Shown: in pieces, positions 8,179 to 16,941 of the stretch
Layout: every line of letters starts with the position of its first letter
Numbering within the stretch: the first letter of the stretch is position 1
Assembly: GCA_041655275.1 (NCBI GenBank)
Contig: JBBAFU010000001.1
Span: 308,963 to 372,962 of the forward strand
From: JAJYRX01 sp041655275
GTDB taxonomy: Bacteria; Pseudomonadota; Gammaproteobacteria; Burkholderiales; Burkholderiaceae_B
Direction of reading: 5' to 3'
DNA length: 64,000 nt
Translations under genes and position numbers: made by a program
Notes under the pieces: generated by a model
The model's database searches: none
What the model was told of the DNA's origin: nothing
Seen by the model: only the letters and a program-made list of their open reading frames with translations

Positions 8179-9498
8179 ATGGACATCCAGCACATTCGCG
8201 ACAACCCCCCTTCGTCCACGCCCTACTGGTGGGAAGCCACGCCACGGCCGGAGCTGACACAGGAACCATTGCCGGAACAAGTCGATATCGCCATCGTCGG
8301 TTCTGGCTATGCAGGCCTGTCAGCCGCCATCAGCGCGGCAAAGGCGGGTGCCTCGGTTCTGGTCATCGAATCCGGCCGGATCGGTGAAGGCGCCAGCACG
8401 CGCAATGGCGGTGCCGTGGGCGAGAGCTTGCGCCTGTCCTACAGTGGCATGCTTCGCAAATACGGCAAGGAGCACGCCAATCGTTTCTACGATGCCACCC
8501 GCGACGCCCACCGCTATCTGCGCCAGCTGATCGCCGAACACAACATCGATTGCGATTACCGCATTACCGGCCGCCTGATGGCTGCGCACAACCCCGCCGA
8601 CTATGAATCCCTGGCGGCGGACCTGGAGATACGCCGGCGCGAACGCGAGTATGAAGCGCAGATGATCCCCAGGAGCGAGCTGCGCAACATCATCGGCACA
8701 GACGCCTATCATGGCGGGCGCTACACGCCGGGTGAAGGCAATATCGATCCCGGAAAATGGCATCAGGGCCTGTTCATGGCCGCACGCGGGCTGGGCGTAC
8801 AGTTTGCCGACCAGACGCCGGTGACCGGCGTACACAACACGCACGCGCCCTCGCATGCGCCTTTTCAGGTGCGCACAACGCGCGGGCCGGTTCGGGCACG
8901 GTCGGTCATCATGGCCATAAACGCCTATACCGGCGCGGTGGATCGCTGGCTGGCCCGGCGCATCGTTCCGGTACAGAGCCAGATCATCGCCACCGAACCA
9001 CTGCCCCCGGATCTGGCCGAACGCCTGATTCCGCAAAATCGCCAGATGGGCGACACGCGCAATCTGCACAACTACTTCCGGCGCTCGCCCGATGGCCGGC
9101 GCATCCTGTTTGGCGGGCGTGCCGGCGCCACCGAGATAAACGACATCGTCCAACGCACCATGGCACTGCGCGGGCAGATGATCAGCGTGTTTCCCGAGCT
9201 CGAATCAGCGGCCATCACACACTCATGGGCCGGCTTTGTGGCCTATACCTTCGATGTGACGCCGCATATCACCACGCACCGGGGCATCCACTACGTAGGG
9301 GGCTGCTGCGGCAGCGGAGTCGTCATGATGCCCTACCTGGGCCACAAGGTCGCGATGAAAGCCCTGGGCATGGACGCCGAGGCTGAGACGCCCTTCGATC
9401 GTCGCTATCGCTACGTTCCCGGTTACTTCGGCAAGCCGTGGTTCATGCCTGCCATCATGAAATACTTTGCGTATCAGGACGGGCGTTCTGGCCGCTGA
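8179..9498 (+). CDS. FAD-dependent oxidoreductase, DAO family (PuuB/OrdL-like amine oxidase)
   Basis: 439 residues. An N-terminal segment containing SSTPYWWEAT leads into a dinucleotide-binding fold VDIAIVGSGYAGLSAA. A GASTRNGGAVG motif and a C-terminal HYVGGCCGSGVVMMPYLG flavin contact follow. This layout is that of gamma-glutamylputrescine oxidase and similar amine/amino-acid deaminating oxidases. The actual substrate cannot be read. It starts 18 bp after the toxin gene and ends before the tRNA-Val terminator. No polyamine genes are next to it, so its role here is open. Confidence 0.8.
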   Translation: MDIQHIRDNPPSSTPYWWEATPRPELTQEPLPEQVDIAIVGSGYAGLSAAISAAKAGASVLVIESGRIGEGASTRNGGAVGESLRLSYSGMLRKYGKEHANRFYDATRDAHRYLRQLIAEHNIDCDYRITGRLMAAHNPADYESLAADLEIRRREREYEAQMIPRSELRNIIGTDAYHGGRYTPGEGNIDPGKWHQGLFMAARGLGVQFADQTPVTGVHNTHAPSHAPFQVRTTRGPVRARSVIMAINAYTGAVDRWLARRIVPVQSQIIATEPLPPDLAERLIPQNRQMGDTRNLHNYFRRSPDGRRILFGGRAGATEINDIVQRTMALRGQMISVFPELESAAITHSWAGFVAYTFDVTPHITTHRGIHYVGGCCGSGVVMMPYLGHKVAMKALGMDAEAETPFDRRYRYVPGYFGKPWFMPAIMKYFAYQDGRSGR

Positions 9499-9544
9499 TG
9501 GATAAGTTGCCGATGCACGATGCAATTTCCGACCCGGAAACAGC

Positions 9545-9567
9545 AAAGCGCCGCATAAGCGGCGCTT
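9545..9567 (-). terminator. Intrinsic terminator of tRNA-Val (possibly bidirectional)
   Basis: On the minus strand the stem AAGCGCCGC-TTAT-GCGGCGCTT is followed by TTTGCTGTTT, 20 nt past the mature tRNA 3' end. On the plus strand the same stem is followed by TTCATTTC and could also end the oxidoreductase transcript. Confidence 0.75.
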
Positions 9568-9587
9568 CATTTCGCGGGTGTCTTGAG

Positions 9588-9664
9588 TGGTAGGCAGTAC
9601 TGGATTCGAACCAGCGACCTCTACGATGTCAACGTAGCGCTCTAACCAACTGAGCTAACCGCCT
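9588..9664 (-). tRNA. tRNA-Val (anticodon GAC)
   Basis: A 77-nt cloverleaf with genomic CCA. The acceptor stem AGGCGGU pairs with ACUGCCU. The D arm contains AGCTCAGTTGGTTAGAGC. The anticodon stem CTACG/CGTAG encloses TTGACAT (anticodon GAC), and the T loop is TTCGAAT. The acceptor sequence and GAC anticodon match betaproteobacterial tRNA-Val(GAC). It lies 42 bp beyond the end of trpF. Confidence 0.95.
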
Positions 9665-9706
9665 TAACCAAGAAGGGCAGATTATACGTGTGGCCTGCCG
9701 GGATTG

Positions 9707-10387
9707 TCAAAGCCGCGCGGCGTCGCTGGCGCGCAGACTGCGCATGAAGGCCTGCATGCGTTCGGCGGACTTGATTCCGGGCGCATCCTCGATGCCGCTG
9801 CTCACGTCCACGGCAAATGCCGGGCATGCCGCCAGGCCGTCCTGAAGCGTGTCACTGCGCATGCCACCGGCCAGGATCACGGGGCGTGACTGCGGGTCGG
9901 CAAACACGGCATCAAGCAGATGATGATCGAAGCCGTGGCCGCTGCCGCCATAGCCCTGGCTGTCACTGTCGAACAGCCAGCCGGCGGCGCCACGGAATTG
10001 CCGTGCGTGTGCAAGCACGGCCTCGGCCGTATCCAGCCCCGGCCCGCCCACGCGGAAGGCGCGGATATAGCGCCGGCCGGCGGCCTCGCACTGCACCGGC
10101 GTCTCGTCGCCATGAAATTGCAGCAGATCGGGGTTGACTGCCTCGCAGACGGTGCGAATCCAGTCGGGCTCGGCATTCACGAACAGGGCCGCCACGGTGA
10201 CGAAAGCCGGCACCCGCCGGCGCAGCCCGGCCGCGCGTTCGGCGCTCACGGCCCGCTTGCTGGGCGGATAGAACACGAAGCCAACGGCATCTGCGCCCGC
10301 CTGCACGGCGGCATCCACATCCTGCTCACGCGTGAGCCCGCAGAACTTCACCCTGGTACGATGCCCCTGCCCTTGCTTCTGCGCCAT
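9707..10387 (-). CDS. trpF: Phosphoribosylanthranilate isomerase
   Basis: 226 residues, a single TIM barrel catalysing the Amadori rearrangement in tryptophan synthesis. VKFCGLTREQD carries the catalytic cysteine, LLQFHGDE and the late VILAGGMRSD phosphate loop are present, and the acid of AVDVSSGIE completes the site. The start lies 2 nt after the stop of the TRAP large permease, so it is probably co-transcribed with the transporter. In related genomes trpF directly follows truA and precedes trpB-trpA; here both neighbours differ. Confidence 0.95.
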   Translation of the reverse strand: MAQKQGQGHRTRVKFCGLTREQDVDAAVQAGADAVGFVFYPPSKRAVSAERAAGLRRRVPAFVTVAALFVNAEPDWIRTVCEAVNPDLLQFHGDETPVQCEAAGRRYIRAFRVGGPGLDTAEAVLAHARQFRGAAGWLFDSDSQGYGGSGHGFDHHLLDAVFADPQSRPVILAGGMRSDTLQDGLAACPAFAVDVSSGIEDAPGIKSAERMQAFMRSLRASDAARL

Positions 10388-10389
10388 TG

Positions 10390-12054
10390 CTATTGGAAGC
10401 CTCCGCCCGAGTCATCACCGTACATATCCAGACTGAAGCTGTCATCCGTGGTGAATTCTATGGTCGAGGGATCGACGGTAGGCGCATCATGCTTGTAGTG
10501 CGTGACCATGCCGGGAAACACCATCACGGCGGCGACCATGGCGATCTGGATGAGGATGAAAGGCACGGAACCCCAGTAGATCTGCCCGGTGGTGATGCGC
10601 GGGATGAGCTTGCCCGTGACGCGGTCGTGATAATCACTGCGCGGCGCCACCGAGCGCAGGTAGAACAGCGCAAAGCCGAATGGCGGGTGCATGAAGGACG
10701 TCTGCATGTTCACCGCCAGCAGCACGCCGAACCAGATCAGGTCTATGCCCATCTTATCGGCCACGGGACCCAGCAGCGGCACGATGATGAAGGCCAGCTC
10801 GAAGAAATCCAGGAAGAAGGCCAGGAAGAAGGTGAGCAGGCTGACGACAATCAGGAAGCCCCACTGCCCGCCCGGTACGGCGGTGAGCAGACTCTCGACC
10901 CACAGGTCGCCGTTGATGCCGCGAAAGCTCAGGCTGAATATGGTGGAGCCCACCAGGATGAAGATGACGAAGCAGGACAGCCGCGTGGTGGTTTCCATCG
11001 CCTGGCGCAACAGCAGCCAGCTGAAGCGCCCGCGCAGCACCGCCATCGCCAGCGCCCCCACCGCGCCCATGGCCCCGCCCTCGGTCGGCGTGGCCACGCC
11101 GATGAAGATGGTGCCCAGCACCAGAAAGATCAGGAAGAGCGGCGGAATCATCACGAAAGTGACGCGCTCGGCAATGGGCGAGAGCCATCGCAGGCGCAGG
11201 ACGCGGTTGGCCAGCGCAATGATGAAAGCCGTTGTGCCCCAGACCAGCAAAGTGATGACGACGCGCTCGTCCAGCGGGATCTGCGTGTGTTCACGGAAAT
11301 AGTGCTGCGTGCCAAAGCCGGCCACCGTGGAGGCAATCAGGGTCAGCACGCCCAGCGACACTAGTCCGCGGCCGCCATCGGATTTGTCGTAGACCCGTGC
11401 TTCACGCGGCAGGGCCGGCGCGGCACTGGGCCTGAGCATGGACAGCACGACGACATAGGCCACGTAGCTGCCGGCAAGCAGCAGGCCGGGCAGCATGGCG
11501 CCGCGATACATATCGCCAATGGAGCGCCCCAGCTGGTCGGCGAGGATGATCAGCACCAGCGACGGCGGAATGATCTGCGAGAGCGTGCCGGCAGCGGCGA
11601 TGACGCCGGTGGCCAGGCGCCGGTCGTAGCCATAGCGCAGCATGATGGGCAGCGAGATCAGTCCCATGGAGATGACCGAGGCCGATACCACGCCGGTGGT
11701 GGCCGCCAGCATGGCACCCACTACCACCACCGCAATCGCAAGGCCGCCGCGCAGGGGGCCAAACAGCTGGCCTATGGTGTCGAGCAGATCCTCTGCCATT
11801 CCCGAGCGTTCAAGGATCAGCCCCATTAACGTGAAGAATGGCACGGCCAGCAGCGTGTCGTTGGAAACGATGCCGAAGATGCGCTGCGGCAGGGCCTGGA
11901 ACAGCAGCGGCGGCATCAGGTCCAGCTGGATGGCAATGACGCCGTAGAGCACGCCGGTGGCCGCCAGCGTGAACGCCACGGGAAAGCCCAGCAACAGGAA
12001 CGCGATCAGGTTGATGAACATGATCGGCGCCATATTGTCGATGATGAACTCCAT
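10390..12054 (-). CDS. TRAP transporter large permease (DctM family)
   Basis: 554 residues and strongly hydrophobic with a dozen or more membrane spans. It carries DctM hallmarks: GFPVAFTLAATG, VPFFTLMGLILE, LSQIIPPSLVLIILAD and TPTEGGAMGAVGALA. The protein is longer than a standard DctM (about 425 residues) because of a central insertion between the two halves, as in the larger DctM subclass. It should use the sodium gradient to take up an organic acid delivered by a periplasmic binding protein. It is coupled to dctQ upstream (2 bp gap). No DctP binding-protein gene is present in the window. Confidence 0.9.
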   Translation of the reverse strand: MEFIIDNMAPIMFINLIAFLLLGFPVAFTLAATGVLYGVIAIQLDLMPPLLFQALPQRIFGIVSNDTLLAVPFFTLMGLILERSGMAEDLLDTIGQLFGPLRGGLAIAVVVVGAMLAATTGVVSASVISMGLISLPIMLRYGYDRRLATGVIAAAGTLSQIIPPSLVLIILADQLGRSIGDMYRGAMLPGLLLAGSYVAYVVVLSMLRPSAAPALPREARVYDKSDGGRGLVSLGVLTLIASTVAGFGTQHYFREHTQIPLDERVVITLLVWGTTAFIIALANRVLRLRWLSPIAERVTFVMIPPLFLIFLVLGTIFIGVATPTEGGAMGAVGALAMAVLRGRFSWLLLRQAMETTTRLSCFVIFILVGSTIFSLSFRGINGDLWVESLLTAVPGGQWGFLIVVSLLTFFLAFFLDFFELAFIIVPLLGPVADKMGIDLIWFGVLLAVNMQTSFMHPPFGFALFYLRSVAPRSDYHDRVTGKLIPRITTGQIYWGSVPFILIQIAMVAAVMVFPGMVTHYKHDAPTVDPSTIEFTTDDSFSLDMYGDDSGGGFQ

Positions 12055-12056
12055 GG

Positions 12057-12683
12057 CTATGCTTTCCCGGCCGTGTCGTTGCCTGCTGCGCCCTGCTCCA
12101 TCGCTTCCGCCTTCTCGCGGATCTCGTCGGCAAGGATTTCCTCGGCCGAGCGCCCTTCGACAATGGCCAGCGGATCAGGGCCGCTGCCCGCGAGAAAGGC
12201 AATGCATTTGATGAGGTGCGACAGGCCGGCCAGAATGAGCAGCGCAAATCCCAGGGGGATGAGCAGCTTGACCGGCCAGCGTATGAGCCCGCCCGTGTTC
12301 GAGGATTTTTCGAACAGGATGAAGGATTCGTAGAAGAACGGCAGGGCCAGCCAGAACACCAGCAGGCACGCCGGCAGCAGGAAGAAGATGATGCCCAGCA
12401 CCTCTATCCACACCTGGGTGCGGCGCGGGAAACGCTGCGAGAGCACATCAACGCGCACATGCTCGTTCTTGAGGAAGGTATAGCCGGCGGCCAGCAGGAA
12501 GATGGCTCCGAAGAGATACCACTGCAGCTCCAGCCAGGCGTTGGAGCTCACATGAAAGACCTTGCGGATGACGGCATTGGTGGCGCTGATGAGCACCACG
12601 ATGAGCGTGAGCCAGGTCACGCTGCGCCCCACCCAGGTATTCAGGGCATCGATGAGCGCCGACAGCCGGAGCAGCAATTTCAT
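12057..12683 (-). CDS. TRAP transporter small permease (DctQ family)
   Basis: 208 residues with four membrane spans. LELQWYLFGAIFLLAAGYTF followed by VRVDVLSQRF is the usual DctQ signature. The start was placed at MKLLLRLSALIDALNTW, the family N-terminus; further in-frame upstream sequence is not membrane-like. It forms the membrane complex with the large permease downstream. A 91-bp gap separates it from truA and may hold a separate promoter (TAGAAT on the minus strand near 12755). Confidence 0.88.
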   Translation of the reverse strand: MKLLLRLSALIDALNTWVGRSVTWLTLIVVLISATNAVIRKVFHVSSNAWLELQWYLFGAIFLLAAGYTFLKNEHVRVDVLSQRFPRRTQVWIEVLGIIFFLLPACLLVFWLALPFFYESFILFEKSSNTGGLIRWPVKLLIPLGFALLILAGLSHLIKCIAFLAGSGPDPLAIVEGRSAEEILADEIREKAEAMEQGAAGNDTAGKA

Positions 12684-12774
12684 TGGGCTGGGAAAACCTC
12701 TTGTGTGAAGACCGCCAGATGCACAGTCAGATCGGGTCGTAAACTTGACGATTCTAACAGTATTCAGCCTGCGG

Positions 12775-13599
12775 TTACTCCTGGTAATTCCCGGTGGCAC
12801 CCGGATCGAAGCCGGTCAGGGCAAGCATGCGCTCGCGTACCGTGGCTCCGGGCAACCCCGCTTCGGCGGGATAGTGCACATCGGCCAGATAGAGCCCGGC
12901 CGCGGAAAACGTGGGCGCGGCCTGACGCCGGTCGCGGCAGGCCAGCAGCTCCGCCATCCAGGACACAGGCCGGCGCCCCAGCCCGACGTAGACCAGGCTG
13001 CCGACGATGTTGCGCACCATGTGATGCAGGAAGGCATTGCCGTGAAAGTGGAGCACAATGGCGCTGCCACGCTCGCGGATATCCAGGGCGTGCAGCGCGC
13101 GCACGGGGCTGTGCGCCTGGCACTGCGAGGAGCGGAAACTGCTGAAATCATGCTCGCCCACCAGCACGTGCGCCGCATCCCGCATGGCCGCCACATCAAG
13201 ATCGCGATACACCCAGCCCGCCCGGCCGTGCCAGAACGGAGAGCGCAGGCGCGCATAGTGGATTACATACAGGTAGTGTCGCCCGCGCGCATCGAAGCGC
13301 GCATGAAAATCGTCAGCCACCGGCCGCATCCACTGCACGGCGATATTGGGGGGCAGCAGCGCATTCAGCCCGCGCAGCCAGGCATGCGGGTCGCGCTGCG
13401 CACCGGTATCCAGATGCACCACCTGATTCAGGGCGTGCACACCAGCGTCCGTGCGCCCGGCGCAAATCGTGCTGACCGGCTCATCCAGGAAAGCGCACAA
13501 GGCCTTTTCAAGTGCGGCCTGGACGCTGGCGCATTGCGGCTGTACCTGCCAGCCGTGATAGGCGGAACCCTCGTAGCTCAGGCCCAGGGCAATGCGCAT
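12775..13599 (-). CDS. truA: tRNA pseudouridine(38-40) synthase
   Basis: 274 residues. It isomerises uridines 38-40 in tRNA anticodon arms. The catalytic aspartate lies in CAGRTDAGVHALNQVVH. The paired domains (MRIALGLSYEGSAYHGWQVQ at the start, FLHHMVRNIVGSLVYVG later) are those of TruA. It begins 3 bp after the fimV stop, in the conserved order asd-fimV-truA. Confidence 0.95.
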   Translation of the reverse strand: MRIALGLSYEGSAYHGWQVQPQCASVQAALEKALCAFLDEPVSTICAGRTDAGVHALNQVVHLDTGAQRDPHAWLRGLNALLPPNIAVQWMRPVADDFHARFDARGRHYLYVIHYARLRSPFWHGRAGWVYRDLDVAAMRDAAHVLVGEHDFSSFRSSQCQAHSPVRALHALDIRERGSAIVLHFHGNAFLHHMVRNIVGSLVYVGLGRRPVSWMAELLACRDRRQAAPTFSAAGLYLADVHYPAEAGLPGATVRERMLALTGFDPGATGNYQE

Positions 13600-13602
13600 G
13601 AC

Positions 13603-15768
13603 CTATCGCCGGGGATCGTCGTCCAGATCCAGGGATATGCCTTCCAGACGCTCCTTCACCATCTCGGGCGTCACGTGATCCGGCGCTTGTCCGCGCATGC
13701 GCGTGGCCCGGCGCAGCAGCCAGACAATGACGAGCAGCAGCAGGCCAATGATGCCGGCCATGCCGGGCAACAGCCATTCGCGCAGCAGCGGTGTACGTGA
13801 TGCCTGCCCGGTCGCCGAAGGCGATGCTGTTGCAGGCGCCTGGGATGCGGCCGGTGCGGCAGACGCTGCCGGAGCCGGTTTGTCGGTGGCCGGCCCGGAT
13901 GCCGGTGCGACAGTGACCGGTGCAGTCGTCTCGGGCGCCGGCGCTGTGGCGGGCGCCGCATCCGGTGTTGCTGCGCCGGCAACCGGCGACGGCGCCGTTG
14001 GCGATTCGGATGCGGCCCGGGACGCTTCTGCGGATGCCGCCGGTGGCGTCGATGGCGTTGTCAGGGGCTCGCCGGCTACAGCTGCAGCCGGCTTCTCAGC
14101 GGTATCATCATCCCCTGGCTCGTCGCCAATCGTGGCTTCAGTGACGGCTGTGGCCATTTCAGTGAGCGACTGGCGCAGGCCAATGGCACCATCTACAACC
14201 AGATCCTTGGCGGCCTCGCCCTGGGACTGCAGGGCCTTGTTCAGATTGCGAACATTCTCTTCGAGCAGGGAGACCCGGTCACGTGCATCCTGCGTCTCTT
14301 TCTCGAGGGCAACGCGATCGTCATCGGCCGTACCATCATCCGTCGCCGCGGCGGGCGCTGCGGCTGTGGGAACTGCAGCTGCGGGGGTCGCGACTGCGGG
14401 AGTTGCGGCTGCGGGCGCTGCAGCTGCGGGCGCGGGCGCTGCCGCATCCGCCGGCGTGACTTCACCGGTAGCGGCGCGCGCCGCCTCGGCGGCGGCCACG
14501 GCAGTGGCTGCAGCGGTCGATACGGGATCGCCGGTGCGCCTGCCAACCCCTTCTGCGCTCACGGCGGGAGCAGCGATATGCCGCCCGGCGTCACCCGGGG
14601 ATGCAGCGACAGGCGCACCGGACGCTGCCGGCGTCGCATCGCCCGGAACAGCATCCGCGGCATGGGCGTCACGCGAGATGCCGGCGGCCAGGTTCTGGGC
14701 CACACTGTTGCCAAGCTCGGCAACGGCTGATTGGGCTGACTGGGCTGACTGATTGAAAAGCGCTCCGGCCACCGGTGTTTCCTGCTGTGCGCTGGTCGTT
14801 GCCGACGGCGCCACACGCCCGCTGGACAGTCGCAGGCGATCGCCGCCGCCCACCTGCTCGGGCGGAATATTCGATATCACCGGTACTTCTTCTTCTGCTG
14901 CAGGCTCCGCCTCCGGCACTTCCGCCGCCTCGATCACGGGCGCGATCTCCGGCGCCGGCTCGGGCTGGCCGCGCCGGCCTTCGCGATAGCGCTGGAAAGC
15001 CACGACCTGCTCATGGAACAGGCGTCGCGCCTCACGATCGGAAATTGCCGTCAGTGCACTACGGTCGGGCATGCGCAGCTCGGCGCCCGCCCGCACCAGA
15101 TTCAGGTTGTTTTCGATGAAGGCCCGGGGATTGGCCCGCTGCAGCGCAATCATCATCTGATAGACGCTGACGCCCTGTACGGCGTGGCGCCGGGCGATGG
15201 CAAACATGGTGTCGCCTTTGCGCACGCGGATGGCGGGCTGATCCACAGAGGATGCCAGGACATCGCCCCGGCCCGGCCGCCCCGCCACATCGGCGGCGCC
15301 GGGATCGGCCTCGGGCGCACGCAGCGAGGCGCCCCCGTCACGCGCGAGCACGCTGACCTGGTAGCGATGGACACCGCTGGCCGTATGCACATCGAGCAGA
15401 AGATCGGCAATCGGCTGATTGAAGATTTCGGCGGAGCTGACATGCAGGCGCAGCGAGCCCGGCACGGGGCCGGGCAGGAGCCGACCGCGAATCGACGCCA
15501 GCGGCACGGGCGGCACGAGGCCGGCCTGCGTCCACTGCGCTTCGGGGGCCGGCACCACGCGCAGGCCGACGGCATCCTCTGCCGTAAGCTGTGAAACCGG
15601 GATGTCGATGCCCAGCGGCTGACCGGGGGCCGATGCCAGGCGGGCATGACCGAAGCTGGCCGCCTGCAGGGGCATGGCAAGGACGATGCCGGCGGCGCCC
15701 GCACAGACCACGACGGCCCGGCGCAGCTCCCGGAGACAGGATGAGGGGCTGCGCTGAGCCTTGACCAT
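13603..15768 (-). CDS. fimV: FimV/HubP-like cell-pole protein, short cytoplasmic tail
   Basis: 721 residues. A signal peptide (AAGIVLAMPLQAASFG) is followed by the FimV N-terminal domain (PLGIDIPVSQL, PAPEAQW) and a LysM-type peptidoglycan-binding segment (IRVRKGDTMFAIARRHAV). A long Ala/Pro/Thr-rich low-complexity linker, a short coiled coil (VSLLEENVRNLNKAL) and one membrane span (GMAGIIGLLLLVIVWLL) come next. The tail after the span is only about 35 residues. The TPR-like FimV C-terminal domain of Pseudomonas-type proteins is absent. FimV proteins organise polar structures and type IV pili. The start ATG lies 2 nt after the asd stop. Confidence 0.88.
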   Translation of the reverse strand: MVKAQRSPSSCLRELRRAVVVCAGAAGIVLAMPLQAASFGHARLASAPGQPLGIDIPVSQLTAEDAVGLRVVPAPEAQWTQAGLVPPVPLASIRGRLLPGPVPGSLRLHVSSAEIFNQPIADLLLDVHTASGVHRYQVSVLARDGGASLRAPEADPGAADVAGRPGRGDVLASSVDQPAIRVRKGDTMFAIARRHAVQGVSVYQMMIALQRANPRAFIENNLNLVRAGAELRMPDRSALTAISDREARRLFHEQVVAFQRYREGRRGQPEPAPEIAPVIEAAEVPEAEPAAEEEVPVISNIPPEQVGGGDRLRLSSGRVAPSATTSAQQETPVAGALFNQSAQSAQSAVAELGNSVAQNLAAGISRDAHAADAVPGDATPAASGAPVAASPGDAGRHIAAPAVSAEGVGRRTGDPVSTAAATAVAAAEAARAATGEVTPADAAAPAPAAAAPAAATPAVATPAAAVPTAAAPAAATDDGTADDDRVALEKETQDARDRVSLLEENVRNLNKALQSQGEAAKDLVVDGAIGLRQSLTEMATAVTEATIGDEPGDDDTAEKPAAAVAGEPLTTPSTPPAASAEASRAASESPTAPSPVAGAATPDAAPATAPAPETTAPVTVAPASGPATDKPAPAASAAPAASQAPATASPSATGQASRTPLLREWLLPGMAGIIGLLLLVIVWLLRRATRMRGQAPDHVTPEMVKERLEGISLDLDDDPRR

Positions 15769-15770
15769 GG

Positions 15771-16901
15771 TTACAGCTCGCCCAGAACGATGCGCAGCAT
15801 GCGACGGATGGGCTCTGCCGCCCCCCACAGCAACTGGTCGCCGACCGTGAACGCACTCAGGTAGCGCGGACCCATGGACAGTTTGCGCAGGCGTCCGACC
15901 GGAATGTTCATGGTGCCGGTGACGGCAACGGGTGTGAGTTCGCGCATCGTGGCTTCGCGCTCGTTGGGGATCACGCGCGCCCAGGCCGAACCTTCGCGCA
16001 GCATGTCCTCGATCTCGTCCATGGGCAGGTCATTGCGCAGGCGGATGGTGAGCGCCTGGCTGTGGCAGCGCATGGCGCCGATGCGCACGCACAGGCCGTC
16101 GATGGGAATGGCGGGCTGATCCGTGCCTTCACCACGCCCGAGGATGCGGTTGGTTTCGGCACCGCCCTTCCATTCCTCGCGCGACATGCCGTTTTCAAGG
16201 TCGGAGTCAATCCAGGGTATGAGGTTGCCCGCCAGCGGTACACCGAAACGCTCGGTGGGCAGGCGGCCATCCTGCTGGATCTGCAGGACGCCACGGTCGA
16301 TATCCAGAATGGCCGAGGCCGGGTCGGCAAGCAGCTCGCCCACCGCCGCGTTGATCAGGCCGAACTGCGTGAGCAGCTCGCGCATGTGCTGGGCCCCGCC
16401 GCCGGACGCCGCCTGATAGGTCATGCTGGTCATCCACTCGACCTGATCGTTGTTGAACAGGCCGGCCAGACCCATGAGCATGCAGCTGACCGTGCAGTTG
16501 CCGCCCACGAAGGCGCGCACGCCGCGTGCCAGTCCGGCATCGATCATGGGACGGTTGACGGGATCGAGCACGACGATGGCATCTTCTTGCATGCGCAGCG
16601 TGCTTGCGGCATCGATCCAGACGCCGTTCCAGCCCGCCGCACGCAGCTTGGGATAGACCACAGTGGTGTAGCTGCCGCCCTGCGCCGTGAGGATGATGGG
16701 CAGCTTGCGCAAGGCCTCGATATCGTAAGCGTCAAACAGGGGACCGGCACCCGGCGCCCAGGAAGGCGCGGCACCGCCGGCGTTGCTGGTTGAGAAGAAG
16801 ACCGGCTCGAACAGGTTGAAGTCGTTTTCCTCACGCATGCGCTGCATGAGGACCGACCCGACCATGCCGCGCCAGCCAACGAGGCCTACCGTCTGGCTCA
16901 T
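15771..16901 (-). CDS. asd: Aspartate-semialdehyde dehydrogenase
   Basis: 376 residues, a proteobacterial-type Asd making aspartate semialdehyde for Lys, Met, Thr and diaminopimelate. The NADP fold VGLVGWRGMVGSVLMQRM begins the protein. GGNCTVSCMLMGLAGLF holds the catalytic cysteine. A later GALRCHSQ-like segment (GAMRCHSQALTIRL) carries the active-site histidine. It lies between leuB and fimV, as in other Burkholderiales. Confidence 0.96.
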   Translation of the reverse strand: MSQTVGLVGWRGMVGSVLMQRMREENDFNLFEPVFFSTSNAGGAAPSWAPGAGPLFDAYDIEALRKLPIILTAQGGSYTTVVYPKLRAAGWNGVWIDAASTLRMQEDAIVVLDPVNRPMIDAGLARGVRAFVGGNCTVSCMLMGLAGLFNNDQVEWMTSMTYQAASGGGAQHMRELLTQFGLINAAVGELLADPASAILDIDRGVLQIQQDGRLPTERFGVPLAGNLIPWIDSDLENGMSREEWKGGAETNRILGRGEGTDQPAIPIDGLCVRIGAMRCHSQALTIRLRNDLPMDEIEDMLREGSAWARVIPNEREATMRELTPVAVTGTMNIPVGRLRKLSMGPRYLSAFTVGDQLLWGAAEPIRRMLRIVLGEL

Positions 16902-16941
16902 GTCACATCCAATCTGAAAGGTTGGTAATTCGGGTTTTCAC

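Noticed and set aside
6100..9664. Genomic island integrated at the 3' end of tRNA-Val
   Set aside because: The accessory patch lies on the correct side, but no duplicate of the tRNA 3' end was seen near 6100 and no integrase is present.
13800..14560. Ala/Pro-rich repeats in fimV as a DNA repeat element
   Set aside because: Repeats are irregular at the DNA level and fit a low-complexity periplasmic linker of the protein.
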